Shown: one piece after another, positions 38,270 to 50,100 of the stretch | Position numbering within the stretch: the first letter of the stretch is position 1 | Layout of the letters: each line of letters starts with the position of its first letter | Assembly (NCBI GenBank): GCA_013397115.1 | Contig: VWZW01005387.1 | Location: forward strand, 1,693,235-1,757,234 | From: Edolisoma coerulescens | Lineage: Eukaryota; Chordata; Aves; Passeriformes; Campephagidae | Direction of reading: 5' to 3' | DNA length: 64,000 nt | Position numbers and translations under genes: made by a program | The notes under the pieces: model-generated | The model's database searches: none | Told to the model about the DNA's origin: nothing | Seen by the model: only the letters and a program-made list of their open reading frames with translations

Positions 38270-38324
38270 GATTTCTCCACCCAGTGCTTGTTTAAGGCAT
38301 ATACTGAAAACGTCATTAACCCCT

Positions 38325-38945
38325 TACTTCCAATGGCCCCTGTCATATACTGATGCAGAGGGTTGTTTCTCCCCAGGTGCAGCACTTCATAATTCTCCTT
38401 GTTGAACTTCATGGCATTCCTGTTGGCCCATTTCTCCAGCTTGCCAAGGTCCCTCTGGATGGCAGCACAATCCTCGGGTGTTTCAGTCACTCCTCCTAGT
38501 TTTGAGTCATCAGCAGAATTGCTGTTGGTACACTGCTCCATCATTCAGATCATTAATGAAGATGTTAAACAGGACTGAACGCAGTATTGACTCCCAGGAT
38601 ACACCAGTAGTTACTGGCTTCCAGATAGGTGCCATGCTTCTCAAGACCACCCTCTGGACCAGGCCATTCAGCCAGTTTTTGGTCCACCTCAGTGTCTGCT
38701 CATCCAGCCTGTATATCAACAGCTTTTCTATGAGGATCTTATGGGAGATATCGTCAAAGGCCTCATTGAAGCCCAGGCAGACAATATCTGCAGCACTTTC
38801 CTCATCTGTCAGGTTACTCATGTCACTGTAGAACTTTATCAAGTTGGTCAAGCAAGACTTCCCCTTGGTGAAGCCATGGTGGCTACTCCTGATTATTTTC
38901 TTGTCCCTAATATGCATAGAAATGGCTTTCAGAATTAGTTGCTTA
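38325..38945 (-). pseudogene. CR1 LINE reverse transcriptase fragment, degenerate
   Basis: Minus-strand translation matches CR1 ORF2: HHGFTKGKSCLTNLIKFYSD, then an AFDDISHKIL-like block, NWLNG, FNIFINDL, and in another frame ADDSKLGG, RDLGKLEKWANRNAMKFNK and VLHLGRNNPLHQYM. A frameshift near 38510-38544 separates the two halves and the catalytic FADD-type motif is altered to SADD. It is truncated at both ends, stopping just before the LTR-like segment. Non-functional. Confidence 0.92.
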
Positions 38946-38954
38946 AGAAGTTGT

Positions 38955-38992
38955 CAGAAGCTGATGAGATCACACCAGCAAGGCAAGGACAA
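38955..38992 (-). repeat. Short inverted duplicate, copy 2
   Basis: Reverse-complement partner of 35556-35592. It lies just 5' of the CR1 fragment (on the element's strand), so the pair may be remnants of one old repeat. Confidence 0.8.
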
Positions 38993-40340
38993 TGCAAGTT
39001 GTTTTCTGAACACCTGGAGGAAGCACTTGAGGTAGCAGAAAATAATGTTTCCAAAAGAAGGCTTAATTAAGGTGAAACAACAAAGGATTCCTTAGTGGCC
39101 TTCTATACTGAGTATTTGGCAGTGGTAGAAGGATGTCAGGCATAGATGTGAAAACCAGTGTCTGTCCTTATGAGAAAGCATTAAAACTTCCAGCAGACAC
39201 CGGTTCTGCAGACTGGGGTGATAACTCACAGTTTGAATTAAACATCCCAATTATTCAATGTATTGAATGTTGTCTTTGTGCTGTTCCTTTACGATATGAA
39301 AAAGAAGCTGTGGAGCTAAAAAAAAATTACTCGGTACAATAAATTGTAGATATGAATAAGCTTTTGTCTCACCATAATCCTGGTGAAATAATGAACACTG
39401 AGCGGGCACTTCATCTTACAAAATTACTATAAAAATTTGATAGTAAAGATAAAGTAACTAGAAAAGACAAAGGAGCTACCAAATGCAATTCTACATGTTT
39501 CCCCTTGTTCAGTGTGGCCCTGGCTGCATTGGTATCATAAGTAATCAAAGCAGGAACGAACAACCATAATAGACTTTTTCATTGAAATGAACACATGACC
39601 TTGTGTCCTGTGATAATGTGTTAATTTTTTGCCACTGATCACATGCAAGAAAATGATAGAAAGGACTAGTTGGATATAAATTTTACTGTTGATAAGAAGT
39701 GCAAAGAATGATACAAATCATCTTGCATATGTGTTTACTCACTCTTCATCAGCACCTGTTTATTTTGTTTTCAGACAGAAGCAATAAAGGTTTACTGAGC
39801 ACTTTGTGACCTGTTTTCAAGAGTAATGTTTCTCTTGGCTATAAACCACAAAAATTCCTTATTACAAACTTGACATTGGTGTTCTATTATGTTGTATAGT
39901 TTTATAGCTTTATAGTGATTCTTTCACAGGCTATTACATTGCATACAGATTTGCAATCATTCGAATTGATGCACTCAAGAGACAGCACTGGAAATTGCTT
40001 GTGTCTCACCAAAAGACTGGTGATTCACCAATGTCCCCAGATGTCATCATATCCCCAGATGGGCCCAACTTCTGACATATGAGGGGGAAAAAGACAAAAA
40101 TGTAATATCTATTCAAATATTTTGATCTACAGGTTGTATCCCTCTCTTCTGGGGGTTTTGGTTTTCTTTTTAACTGAAGAATAGAGAATGATTCCCCACA
40201 TCTAGCTGGAAGGTACTGCTCCTGCCTCGGCATAGAGAGATGAGGCTGAAATTGCCTCCTTCTACAGTGCTTTCAACTGTAGCCCATGAGGAAGATATTA
40301 CAGCCATAGAAAGCATCTCGTTAATTAAGCCCAGAATTTA
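38993..40340. other. Intergenic DNA
   Basis: 1.3 kb, AT-rich. A 69-codon frame at 39133-39342 (plus) has no recognised relatives. Nothing else supported. Confidence 0.65.
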
Positions 40341-40360
40341 AAAGAAAAAACCAAAACCCC

Positions 40361-40393
<33 letters not shown>

Positions 40394-40404
40394 CCAAACC
40401 AAAA
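40341..40404 (+). repeat. A/C-rich simple repeat (CAAAA/CAAA)
   Basis: Tract of AAAAC and AAAC units followed by poly-A and CCAAACC. Same type as the tract in CA2 intron 2. Confidence 0.85.
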
Positions 40405-40737
40405 GACCCTAAACACCCACATGAATTATTCTAGTTCCCAAAGGCACAATGATGAGTTTCTGCACTAAAATTCTTGATCTTAGTTATGAACTTAGTACAA
40501 AACTCAAAAGAAAACCATGAAATCAAAAGAAAGACATTAAAAGCTTCCTCATACTTCACCAGGTCTAAGGCTAAAAGGAGTGTCTCAAAAATATACAAGC
40601 ATGTGCAAGAAGTCAAAGGTATCTACAAACATACAAATGCTGGTGATAGATTTTTTCAAGCAAATGGAATTATAGAAATTATTTTTAATAAATGTTGATA
40701 AATTTAGCCATGCCTAAGCTCAGCAAAAAGTGAATCA

Positions 40738-40880
40738 TTTAGGTTGGATGTGATCTCTTCAGATCATTTAGTCCAATCTCCCTGCTCAAGCGGGACAAGC
40801 CGGTCCAGGTTGTCCAGGACCACGTCCACTCAGGTTCTTTAATGTCTTCAAGGATGGAGACTCCACAATCCTTCTGGGCC
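40738..40880 (-). mobile_element. CR1 LINE, 3' fragment on minus strand
   Basis: Contains the reverse complement of typical CR1 3' sequence: GGTTGGATGTGATCTC, ATCATTTAGTCCAATCTCCC, GGTTGTCCAGGACCACGTCC and CAAGGATGGAGACTCCAC. Diverged from intact CR1, so an old copy. Confidence 0.82.
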
Positions 40881-40929
40881 AGGGTTCATAGCACCCTTCA
40901 GGGGTTCATAGCAGTGCACCCTGGGCTCT

Positions 40930-41140
40930 GCTGCGAAGCCTCCTGATGTTTCTATCGCCTTGTCCCGGCGCAGAGCCCCAGGGGGTGTGTGTGGTTGAAC
41001 GGGAGAGGGCGGCACAGGAGCCACAGGCCGGCACTAGAGGGCAGGACAGGCTGCGGGAAGCGGGGGCAGCCGGCTGGGCAGGCACCGACGGATTCACCGT
41101 CACAGAAACACTCGGGACACGAGCCGGGCTCCCTTCGCAC
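40930..41140. promoter_or_regulatory. Small CpG-rich patch
   Basis: About 200 bases with many CpGs in AT-rich surroundings, between CR1 debris and plain intergenic DNA. No recognised exon or promoter element apart from the CTCF-like motif at 41031-41044. Confidence 0.45.
41031..41044 (+). promoter_or_regulatory. Candidate CTCF site
   Basis: GCACTAGAGGGCAG agrees with 13 of 14 positions of the vertebrate CTCF core (CCASYAGRKGGCAG). It lies in a CpG-rich patch between CA3 and CA2. Motif evidence only. Confidence 0.4.
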
Positions 41141-44100
41141 TCTACACGGGACTCTTTTTCAAGGTCCGGTCATATTTCTGAAGTGAGGCCTCTTCAGGAG
41201 AAGGGGATGGGTGTCTGTCGTCGCTGATGTCACAGAAAGTGAGGCAGAAAATGAGCATTTGCAGTGATGGAAGGAGGTGCTGAATGGCCCAAACTTGTGC
41301 CCTCAGAACAGAAACAAAACAGAAGAGTATGGACTGGGAATTCGGAGTGCCATGCCAATAAAAACAGGCCAGAAGCAGTCAGTCCTTTGCAGAGACAGTG
41401 CTTTGCACATGTGTGTGTTAAGGACAGACTTCATTCCTGCTGACCAAACAAGGCCGTCGGTCTGCAGCTCTGCAGAGGTTCAGAGCGAGGCTCGTGGAGG
41501 TTTGCCTCTGCACTTTGTGCCACGGTCCCGACAGAGCTGTCCTGTTCACAGCTGTCCACTCCAGAAACATGGAGCTGAAATCCTACTTCATCTGAGCTTC
41601 AGGAAGTCTGTTCTGGGACAGGGGACTGTGCAAAATGATGGTAATGCAAACTAGTCCAAGTGATCTGCTTTTAAGAGCTAAGGTGGGAGTTTGGCAAGCA
41701 GAATTGTACTTGTCCAGGGAGGTCTTTGCCACCTGCCGACGTTGACATTTTTCTTTTAAGTCCCTGTAGCTTTACCTGGGGTCACTGCAGAAGGCATGGC
41801 AGACTCCCTCACGTGTCTTGAACTGAATTGTGTATCAGCAGAAAGAGGGTAAAATGAACCAGCTTTTATTGAAATAAGAACTGACTGAGGTTTACCATGG
41901 CTTAATGTGTCTAACAATACTGTTGAAAGGCCTGCAGGCTTCTTTTCAGGAAGGTGGAAACCACAGAAACAGAAAGATAAAAGAGATATCAAGAGGGTAC
42001 TGAATAGAAACCTGGGAAACAAAGAGGAGAAAAAGAGAAAATATCTTTCAGGGATCAGCAATCAAAATTGAAAGGGCAAAAGGATCACGCTTATTCCTGC
42101 CTTTATGGTTCCATCAGTACTTTGTGACTCTTGTCACTGTAGATGCCAATTTATTTTTATTGGCTGGATTTCCTGCTGGCCTGTGACTCCTGGGCTACCA
42201 GGGACATGATGTGGACCAGGCACTTCTTTTGGCAGAGGTGAGGAAAGGTGAGGTGTCCATGACCTTCTGCTCTTGCCAGCAGATTACATTCACACAAGAC
42301 AGATGAAATTATAAAGGGCACCACTGGCCACAGCAGCTGAGAACTTCTGCCATTCCAGGACAGTCCAGACCAGCCTCAGGTCCACCCATGTGCAAAACAA
42401 AAAAAGTCCCTCATTCAGCACTTCATGAGTGAAGCACTGAAGCCTGTGCTGCTAGTCCTCTGCCTTGTACTGGGGGTGCAGGGGGTGCAGAAAGCATCCC
42501 AGCCCTTGCAGGAGGCTTAGCTGCTGGATCATCAACTCCATGAAGAGGTGAGAGATGACTCAATGACTGAACTGCAGCTTCCCAAAGTCGAGATTAATAA
42601 TGCCCTACCAAGGATAGTATGATTCCTTCACCTCACGGTCATTCTTCAATATAAAAAAAAGAGATAAAAATTAAGAAATAAAATTCATACTAAGAATACT
42701 AATGAAGAAAGCTTTCCGTAAGATAATGGGAATTTCTACAGTCTCTATCAGGGCCTGCAAACTAATTTATGATGGAAGAATAATTTTTCATGTGCTATTT
42801 TTTCACTAATCTTATTTTAAGAAAAGTAACATAATAAGGATTTATTTGGTGTTCTTTATGTACTTTTCTTAAAACCAGGCAAAAAGGAAATGTGGTACTT
42901 GTTCTGTTTCTGCTGTAGCACTTTGTCTGCAGCTTGACATGAGAACAGACATGAGAGTATAGGTCATTTGTCTAAGATACTCCTTGTAAAGGATGACAAA
43001 ACAATTTTATTTTCCAAATTATCAAGCATGGTCTAATTGGCCAGCACTGATCTTGTGTCTAATAACCGTTTGGACATGCTGTTCTTGTAGCAGGGCAGCA
43101 CTTTTTCCCCGAAATCTACTTCTCAATGTTTTTTATTAGCTAGCTGTTTTGTTTTGTTTTGTTTTACAGCTTGTTTAATGAATCTTTGAAAACTTTCAAT
43201 CCTTAGATTCTGTCTCCTGACAATGAAGCCGGGAACAGTGACCTAGGAAAAGCAATAAGGCATTTAAGCAAGCTGTTGTCCCCGAAAAATAAGTGCTTTA
43301 TGAGTGCATCTCACAATCTTGTAGCCAGGTATTTAGATAAGCTATTGGAAACAGTGAGTGGACAGTGCCCTGTGGGGTTTCTGGAACACCTCTTCATATC
43401 ATGCCATAGCCCCTATCACAGGCTGGATCAGGTGAAGGGCTGAGGGGGAGTGCATGCTCTGACATTCAATTGGAGTATTCTGACATATGTAAGATATGTG
43501 AGCCACCTTTCTGAATTCAGTGAGATAACTTACAACAATTAATGTGTTTTAACTTGTGATGACAATATACAAAACCTTGTGAGGCGAAAGTACTGTTTTC
43601 CTCATCTCTTCCCAGATATGCACCAGAAGAAAAAAAACCAAGTGTAGATACTAGGCCACTGAAAGGATCATAAAAATGCTGCAGTGTCAAAGAATTTATT
43701 AAAAAGCAACTTTGATATTTTGACAAAAATTTCACTGATTGTATTTTGCTGTTTTATCTGAAATCTCTTAAGTTTTTTAATATTTTAGATGTCAGGCACT
43801 ATGTAGGTTTCCTGAAGCCCCAGAATAAATTGTCAGATTTCTCCTTCATTTTGTGTTTGCAGAAGAGTCTTTTTCCCAGCTGATCTGCACTAGTTACTGG
43901 TTTCTTTGGTTTGAGCTCCTTTAGTTTGACTCCTATGGAGTCTTTCTCTAGTTCTGTAGTATGGTAATGAATTGTTTAGGGGTTTTGCTTTTTTTAAAAC
44001 AGATTTATTGAGGGGATACTACCCCTGCCACCATAGGGTTTTTTCCCTGATGCCCCAGCGCACTGCTGATGTCCCAGACAATCTCCATGTGTTGCCCACT

Positions 44101-47100
44101 CCTGGCATCTTGCCCCCCTGTGCCAGACACTCCTGCCTACCAGGGGCTGGGAAAAGGCTGTCCTGCTCTGACACATGGTTGTGGCACCTTCTCCTCACCA
44201 CCAGATTCCCCAGCTCACAGCAGCCTTGTGCCTGGCTCTGTGGGAATGTATCTGGGTGGATGTGTGAAAGTGAGAAGAGCTGGAAAGACTAGGGGTGCAG
44301 AAAATGGAAAATATTGGGACAAACTAATGAGCATTCGCTACAAGTGAGTCACCAAAGGAGGCTGTCACAGAGTGGGATCTGTATTCCATTGGGGAGCTGA
44401 CTATTTGAAGTGCAGTGTCTAAGCTTTTGCAGTGACATCCCTTGGCCAGCCTTACGTTGTCCTGTACCAGTCTGCTTGTCTCCTTCAGACAGCCCTGTGG
44501 AAAACTGTGATCATCAGGGAAGTTGTTCACAGCCCTCAGGCTTGATTCAGATTTTCCTAAAGTCAGTGAGAGTCACTCCATGAACCTGCCTGGCCACATA
44601 CCCCCGGGACAATGAGGGTCCCAACGGGCTACTTGAATGGGACTCATGCATGGCAGTACCAACTGCTTTCCCTCTGTTGCTACTAACTTTTAGTACAAAG
44701 GATTCTGAGACACAAACAGCCTATCTGGCTCTCTCTAGGTCTGCAACAGTACTTTTTGAATGGCAATTCCCTCATGGGGTATGGACAAGAGCAATAGCCT
44801 TGACATTACCTTACAATTCAGCTTCCCATTCAGCAGATGGAATTTTCTGTTTTGAGATACAATGATTTTGTGTCAGAGAAATGAGAGATGGCATGAACTC
44901 AATCAAAATATTGGAGGCAAGCAGGCATGAAAGTTGCCTCCTGGATCCAAGTGTTAGAGACCTATAGTAGGCCCACCTTTTGCAGAAACAGTAATTAATA
45001 ACCAACTCAAGCTAGCTGCCTAATCCTAGATAAAATGCTTGAAGATTAATCACAACCTGCATCACTTTTTTCTTTTTTTTACCTGACTTGTAGTGAGATT
45101 TCTGCCGTGTGTGGCAGGAATATCAGGACTGTGATATGCAAAGAAATGACATGGTGGGGATATTTCAGTGCCTGAAGTGTTTGGTGCTGGGACTGGTAAT
45201 GATGAGGGCTAAAAGTGGTGCAACAACAGAGCTGGGCACATAAAAAGGGAGCTGCAAAGCAACAAATTTTAGACTATCAGCTAAGGAACCTGGTAAATCC
45301 AGTGGTTCCCTCTGTCTCCATGTGTAAAAAGAAACACTGGATCCCATCTGCACAATTGTCCTTCCAGCCAGCTCAGAGAGCTGAACCTGCTCTGCTTCTC
45401 TGCTGGATTTTCCTAATGAGTTTTGAATGTAACAGGGAAATTAAAACCATTACTCTTTCATACTCTGTTTTCTGATCCAGCTACACCAGGTCCTTGAAAA
45501 TCTCTAAGGGAATTCAATCCTTCAGCTTACATGTTGTTATAATTATCTGAGTTTGAATCTCCTTGCCTCTCTCCATCTCTTCTTCTCTCTTGGGATACGG
45601 GATCTATAAATTAGAAAGAAAGGCAGGTGTAACTGTTGCTCAATAGTTTGCTGTGACCTTAAACAAGTAAATAAAATTATCATAAAAGATACTAGAGACT
45701 TATCTTTTAAAAATCATGGATTTCAGTGAGACTACCCTTGTGCTTTAATATACATGTTTGTGTTTATATATATGTTTGTAATAACTTTTTTAATTGCAGT
45801 CCACGTGACCCACATGGACTGAGATGATAAATGTTGCCATCCCAATGTGGCAGCTCTGCTGGCAATAACGTGATCTCTCACTGCAATGTTGATAAGAGTC
45901 TGAGGAGAAAATTTATGTCTGGGCTTTGTTATGCCAAGCACTACATAAATCACTGTACATGTCAGAACCAGGTAACCCTCCTAAAGACCTGAATTACAGT
46001 TAAACATTTATTCAATCTCATTCTCTTTCATGAGGGTCATTGACCCCCAACCTTTCTATAACAAACTGTTGCACTCCAGTTGTAATTGCTTCCTTTAAAA
46101 CAAAAGCATGCAGGGCTCGTGCACAGTGCATACTCTCTTTCCTTAGGTGATTATTGCCATGCTTTCATATGAACTCACTTGAATGATGTGCTTGCTGAAA
46201 CTCAAGGCTCCAGTCAAGCATGAAAATCTGATCTGATCTGTCTGCACAAATGTGCTCTGGCACAGCCTGCTTGCAGTAATCCAGGATTGAAAGTTTGACC
46301 TAAGCTTATTTATCAACTCCAGACTCATGGTGAAATTCCAGCAGATTGGTGAGTCTCCCAAGGCAAAGTTTAAGTTTGACAGATACTGAATTTCCCTTTA
46401 TGTCTGAAGAGAATACGGAGTCACACTGGAATAGCTCAAAAAAAGAAAATAGGAAATGAGGAATGCAAAGAACTAGGATGAAACTTCAAGGCTAGTAGTG
46501 CAAGCAAGGCTATAATTTCTTCACAATCCTGAAAACCAATTGATTTGTCAGAACAGGCTTTAAGACCATGCTGCTTACTGAGACTAACAGAAAAATAACC
46601 TTGTCTAAACTTAAGAAATTATCAGAAATTTTAATCTATTTCTATAATTCGCCAGTATCCATATTTTTATCAGAAGGAGTGTAGTTGATGATCTTCAGTG
46701 CAAGATCTGTTAGGAGACACATAGAATTTATATGCAAATGTAAAAGCAACCTTTCCCAGACAAGTACACCTGTGTCTTCCCTATTTTTTTTTTTTAATGC
46801 AGAAGGCTGTAATATATCAGATCTGAGACAGTTCTAGCCTAGCTGGTAACAAGAAAGTGCATCCATATGCCTGACTTGCTGTGGAAAACCACTCAATGTA
46901 GTGCACCCCTGAAGAAACTAAGAACAGAAAAGCTAAACCCCAGTATTTCTAGGGGTGAAAATGTTTAGCTATAAACAACAAATATATGAGAATAAAATTT
47001 ATCTTTGATCTGATAGCAAATAATCTCTCCACTCTTTATGTTATTGTTACAGAGAAACCATTTTCAACAAATGATCACAGGGTGGACATGCTTGAAATTC

Positions 47101-50100
47101 ATTGCACATTCAGAGCTCACCACTGGAGAGTGGAGCAGGAGAACACTCCTAGAAACCCTAGAAATTGTTTTTCTGCTTAAAGAGTTTCCAGGGGACTGTG
47201 CTCAGGAGACAGGGCTTGGACCCAAACAATGGGTGCTAATACCTGAACTTTATTCATGAGGCTAACAATTTTAAATGCACACCTTGCCTGGACATATAGA
47301 ACATAAAATCCATTGACTAAAAGCTTGTAATACCTTAAAAAAATAGAATAGCAATTCTAGTAGGTGAGCAGAGATTATTTGCTATCAGAAAAAAAGATAA
47401 ATTTTCTTCTCATATACTTGTTGTTTACAGCTAAACATCCAACAGATCTTAGCTAAATATAGCTGCAGAAGTACAAAATTTAAATAAAAAGAATTCTGCA
47501 AAGCAAATGGAGAAGCCTTCATATCTGGACTGACAGCTACCCTGGCACCTAATGTTTCAACAGCATGCAGACTAATAAACATACCCTAGGCTCAGAATTT
47601 TGCCATATTTCTTGATAGCCCCAAGAAGAAGCCACATAGGAGGCATTTTTTCCCAAGCAAAACTAATACAAAGTGCAAAACAAAACCTTCTCTAAAGCAG
47701 TTTTTGCCACTGTTCTTTAAATAGTTTTGCTGGGACACTCTGCATGCGTGAGACCTTGCAGCTGTGCAGCCAAAGGGTGTTTGGACATAAGACTTTTGCC
47801 AGCTAAGGTTCATATGCTACTAATTAGGCCCTGGAGATTCTTTGTCCTCCAACAGTTGAAGCTGGTGAGTTCCTGAAGAAAAATTTGAAGTATTCAGGTG
47901 TCTAGAGCGAGAGAGGTAGAAAAAAGGATGCTCAACTCCGCTACCAGGACAGCCGGGATTTGCACATGGATATGAGACCCATCTCCCAGTTCCCAGAGAT
48001 GCTGCATTCATTATGCTCAGTGACTGCTTATCATAAGTCATTGCTTGGGCCAAGCACTGGCAGGAGTCTATATGCCTTCTCCTAGGACTAGTTTCTGTAT
48101 TCCAATGTAAAGATGAAAAGAAGAACCTGCCAAAGGCCATGAAGTACCTTAGTGGCTTGAGCCATTGGGCTCCACTCATTGACAGAATACTTTTGCAAGG
48201 CAAGACTAGTACCAGTGTTAGCCTCAGGGCTACGTTACACTCCACAGAGACACTGTGGGAAACTCATCCTGGCCTTAGACAGAGCAAGACATTGGGGAGG
48301 CACTGAAGTGTCTGAGGTGAAACCCATCTGCATCTCTTCCTAGGTCTGCCAGAATAAAAAAATGGGATATATGTCAGTCATGTGATTTGTATGTAGGGCA
48401 AATATACACTTAATCTTCCAGTGAATCACCTTTTTTCACACAAAGATCATCAGTGATCCCTAGAAGAACAGCTGCTCAGACACATTGGGCTCTGGCCTCA
48501 GAAACCTCCCACACCAATGTCATGAGTAAAAAGCTATAAAAGAGTTGGTCTGCCAGACTGGAGGGTCAAATAGCAGCCTGGAAGTGCTTGTAATAGGGAA
48601 GAGCGTAGCTACTGATATTCATTCCTCTTTCTTAATGGCCTTGTGCAGATGCAAATAGAAATTTTTTTTCTTAAAACATAAAAAGTAGGTGACCTTCACA
48701 AAAAATTATCATTTCAATCGCACTTTCTCTTTCATATTGCTGAAGTACGTGCTTCAGCTAAGATTTGCCCATATTTTATTATTTTTTATTATTAAAAGAT
48801 ACATATATTGGAAAGTGTCATCTCCTGAAACACTGATCTAGAAAGATCTGCCTATTCTCACTCTCCTGTAAAGAACCTCATTATTTTTATTTCCTTACAA
48901 GAGAAGCAGACAGGGGGGAAATGAGAATCATTTCAAATCTCAGTAACAAAGAACAGGAATTTACCAGTTTCAAACAACAATCACTAAGCAAAACGAGCTC
49001 ATTCTTTATATGTCATCAATTAAATGCATTGTCTCAAGCTTTGTCTTCAGCTCATATCTACAGAAGTTATATTATTACAGTTCTTATTCATAAATTTTAG
49101 CAAAACAGTAAGCCCAGAGAAACAGTGTCTTTATCATTTTATAAGGGATAGAAATATTTTTGCAATCATGACATTTCAGGTGGGCAGGCTCATATTTTTT
49201 CTGTTCTTTATAAAGGCCACTTTGATTTCTAAGGGACAAATCAAGTTGTTTTGCTTACCAAAACAGAATGTTCTTTTGTATATTCATATGTGCATGTGTC
49301 TGGCAGTTGGCCCCTCCATGTTTGCATCTATTGGCCAAGTCTGACAGAGTAAGAAATTGTCTCAAAGTTTTTCTCTCCTTCAGGTTGCATGGATTAGTCA
49401 AGAAGATGGGAGGAGACCCATCCAGGCCCCCTCTGGGGAAGGGCTACAACTTTCCTTGGGTTTGCTGCACAGCCATTTCAAAGACAGGACAGAGCAATCA
49501 TTCCCACTAATTCTCACAGGTCACGGAAGCTTCTGAAATTTGCGTGTCGTGGATTTTACCCCGATTCACTGCAAAATGAATTACTTACAAATGGCCCCAG
49601 TAGTGTTAGCTTTCATTGGAGATGTACAAAAAGCTAATCAATAACTAAGCAATAAGGAAGTGTATAACAGTTGGTTGGTCACCATGGGCAGCACTGACAG
49701 AGTGTTTATCAGTTTGTGTGTCTCTGCTTTTGCCTTTATCATTAAATGGGCAAAATAAAGACATGACACTTTAAAGTGTATATACAGGTAGCTACAATTT
49801 TTCTCCTAGGGTATTTGTGCAAGTATGTCTTCAGCTACTCTTTCTGAAGCTTATAAATTACTTTGGAACTGCAACCTACTTTACCCACTTTTAATAAAGA
49901 CACTTAGGAATACCATCCTCCATGTCATCTTACTGCAGGAGGTATCATTAAGCAAAGTGAACCAAACTAGTCAATTTAAGTGGACACTAGATATGTCAAG
50001 AGTTCACATCTGCTGGCAGCACTTTGCTTGTTTTGTTAAATCCATCAAGGATTTAAAGCAGGAACTTATCTAACAAGTCACCTTGCAGAAGAAACATGAT

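Noticed and set aside
47820..48245. 141-codon minus-strand frame downstream of CA3
   Set aside because: No recognisable family, no splice or promoter context, and AT-rich surroundings; expected by chance in 64 kb.
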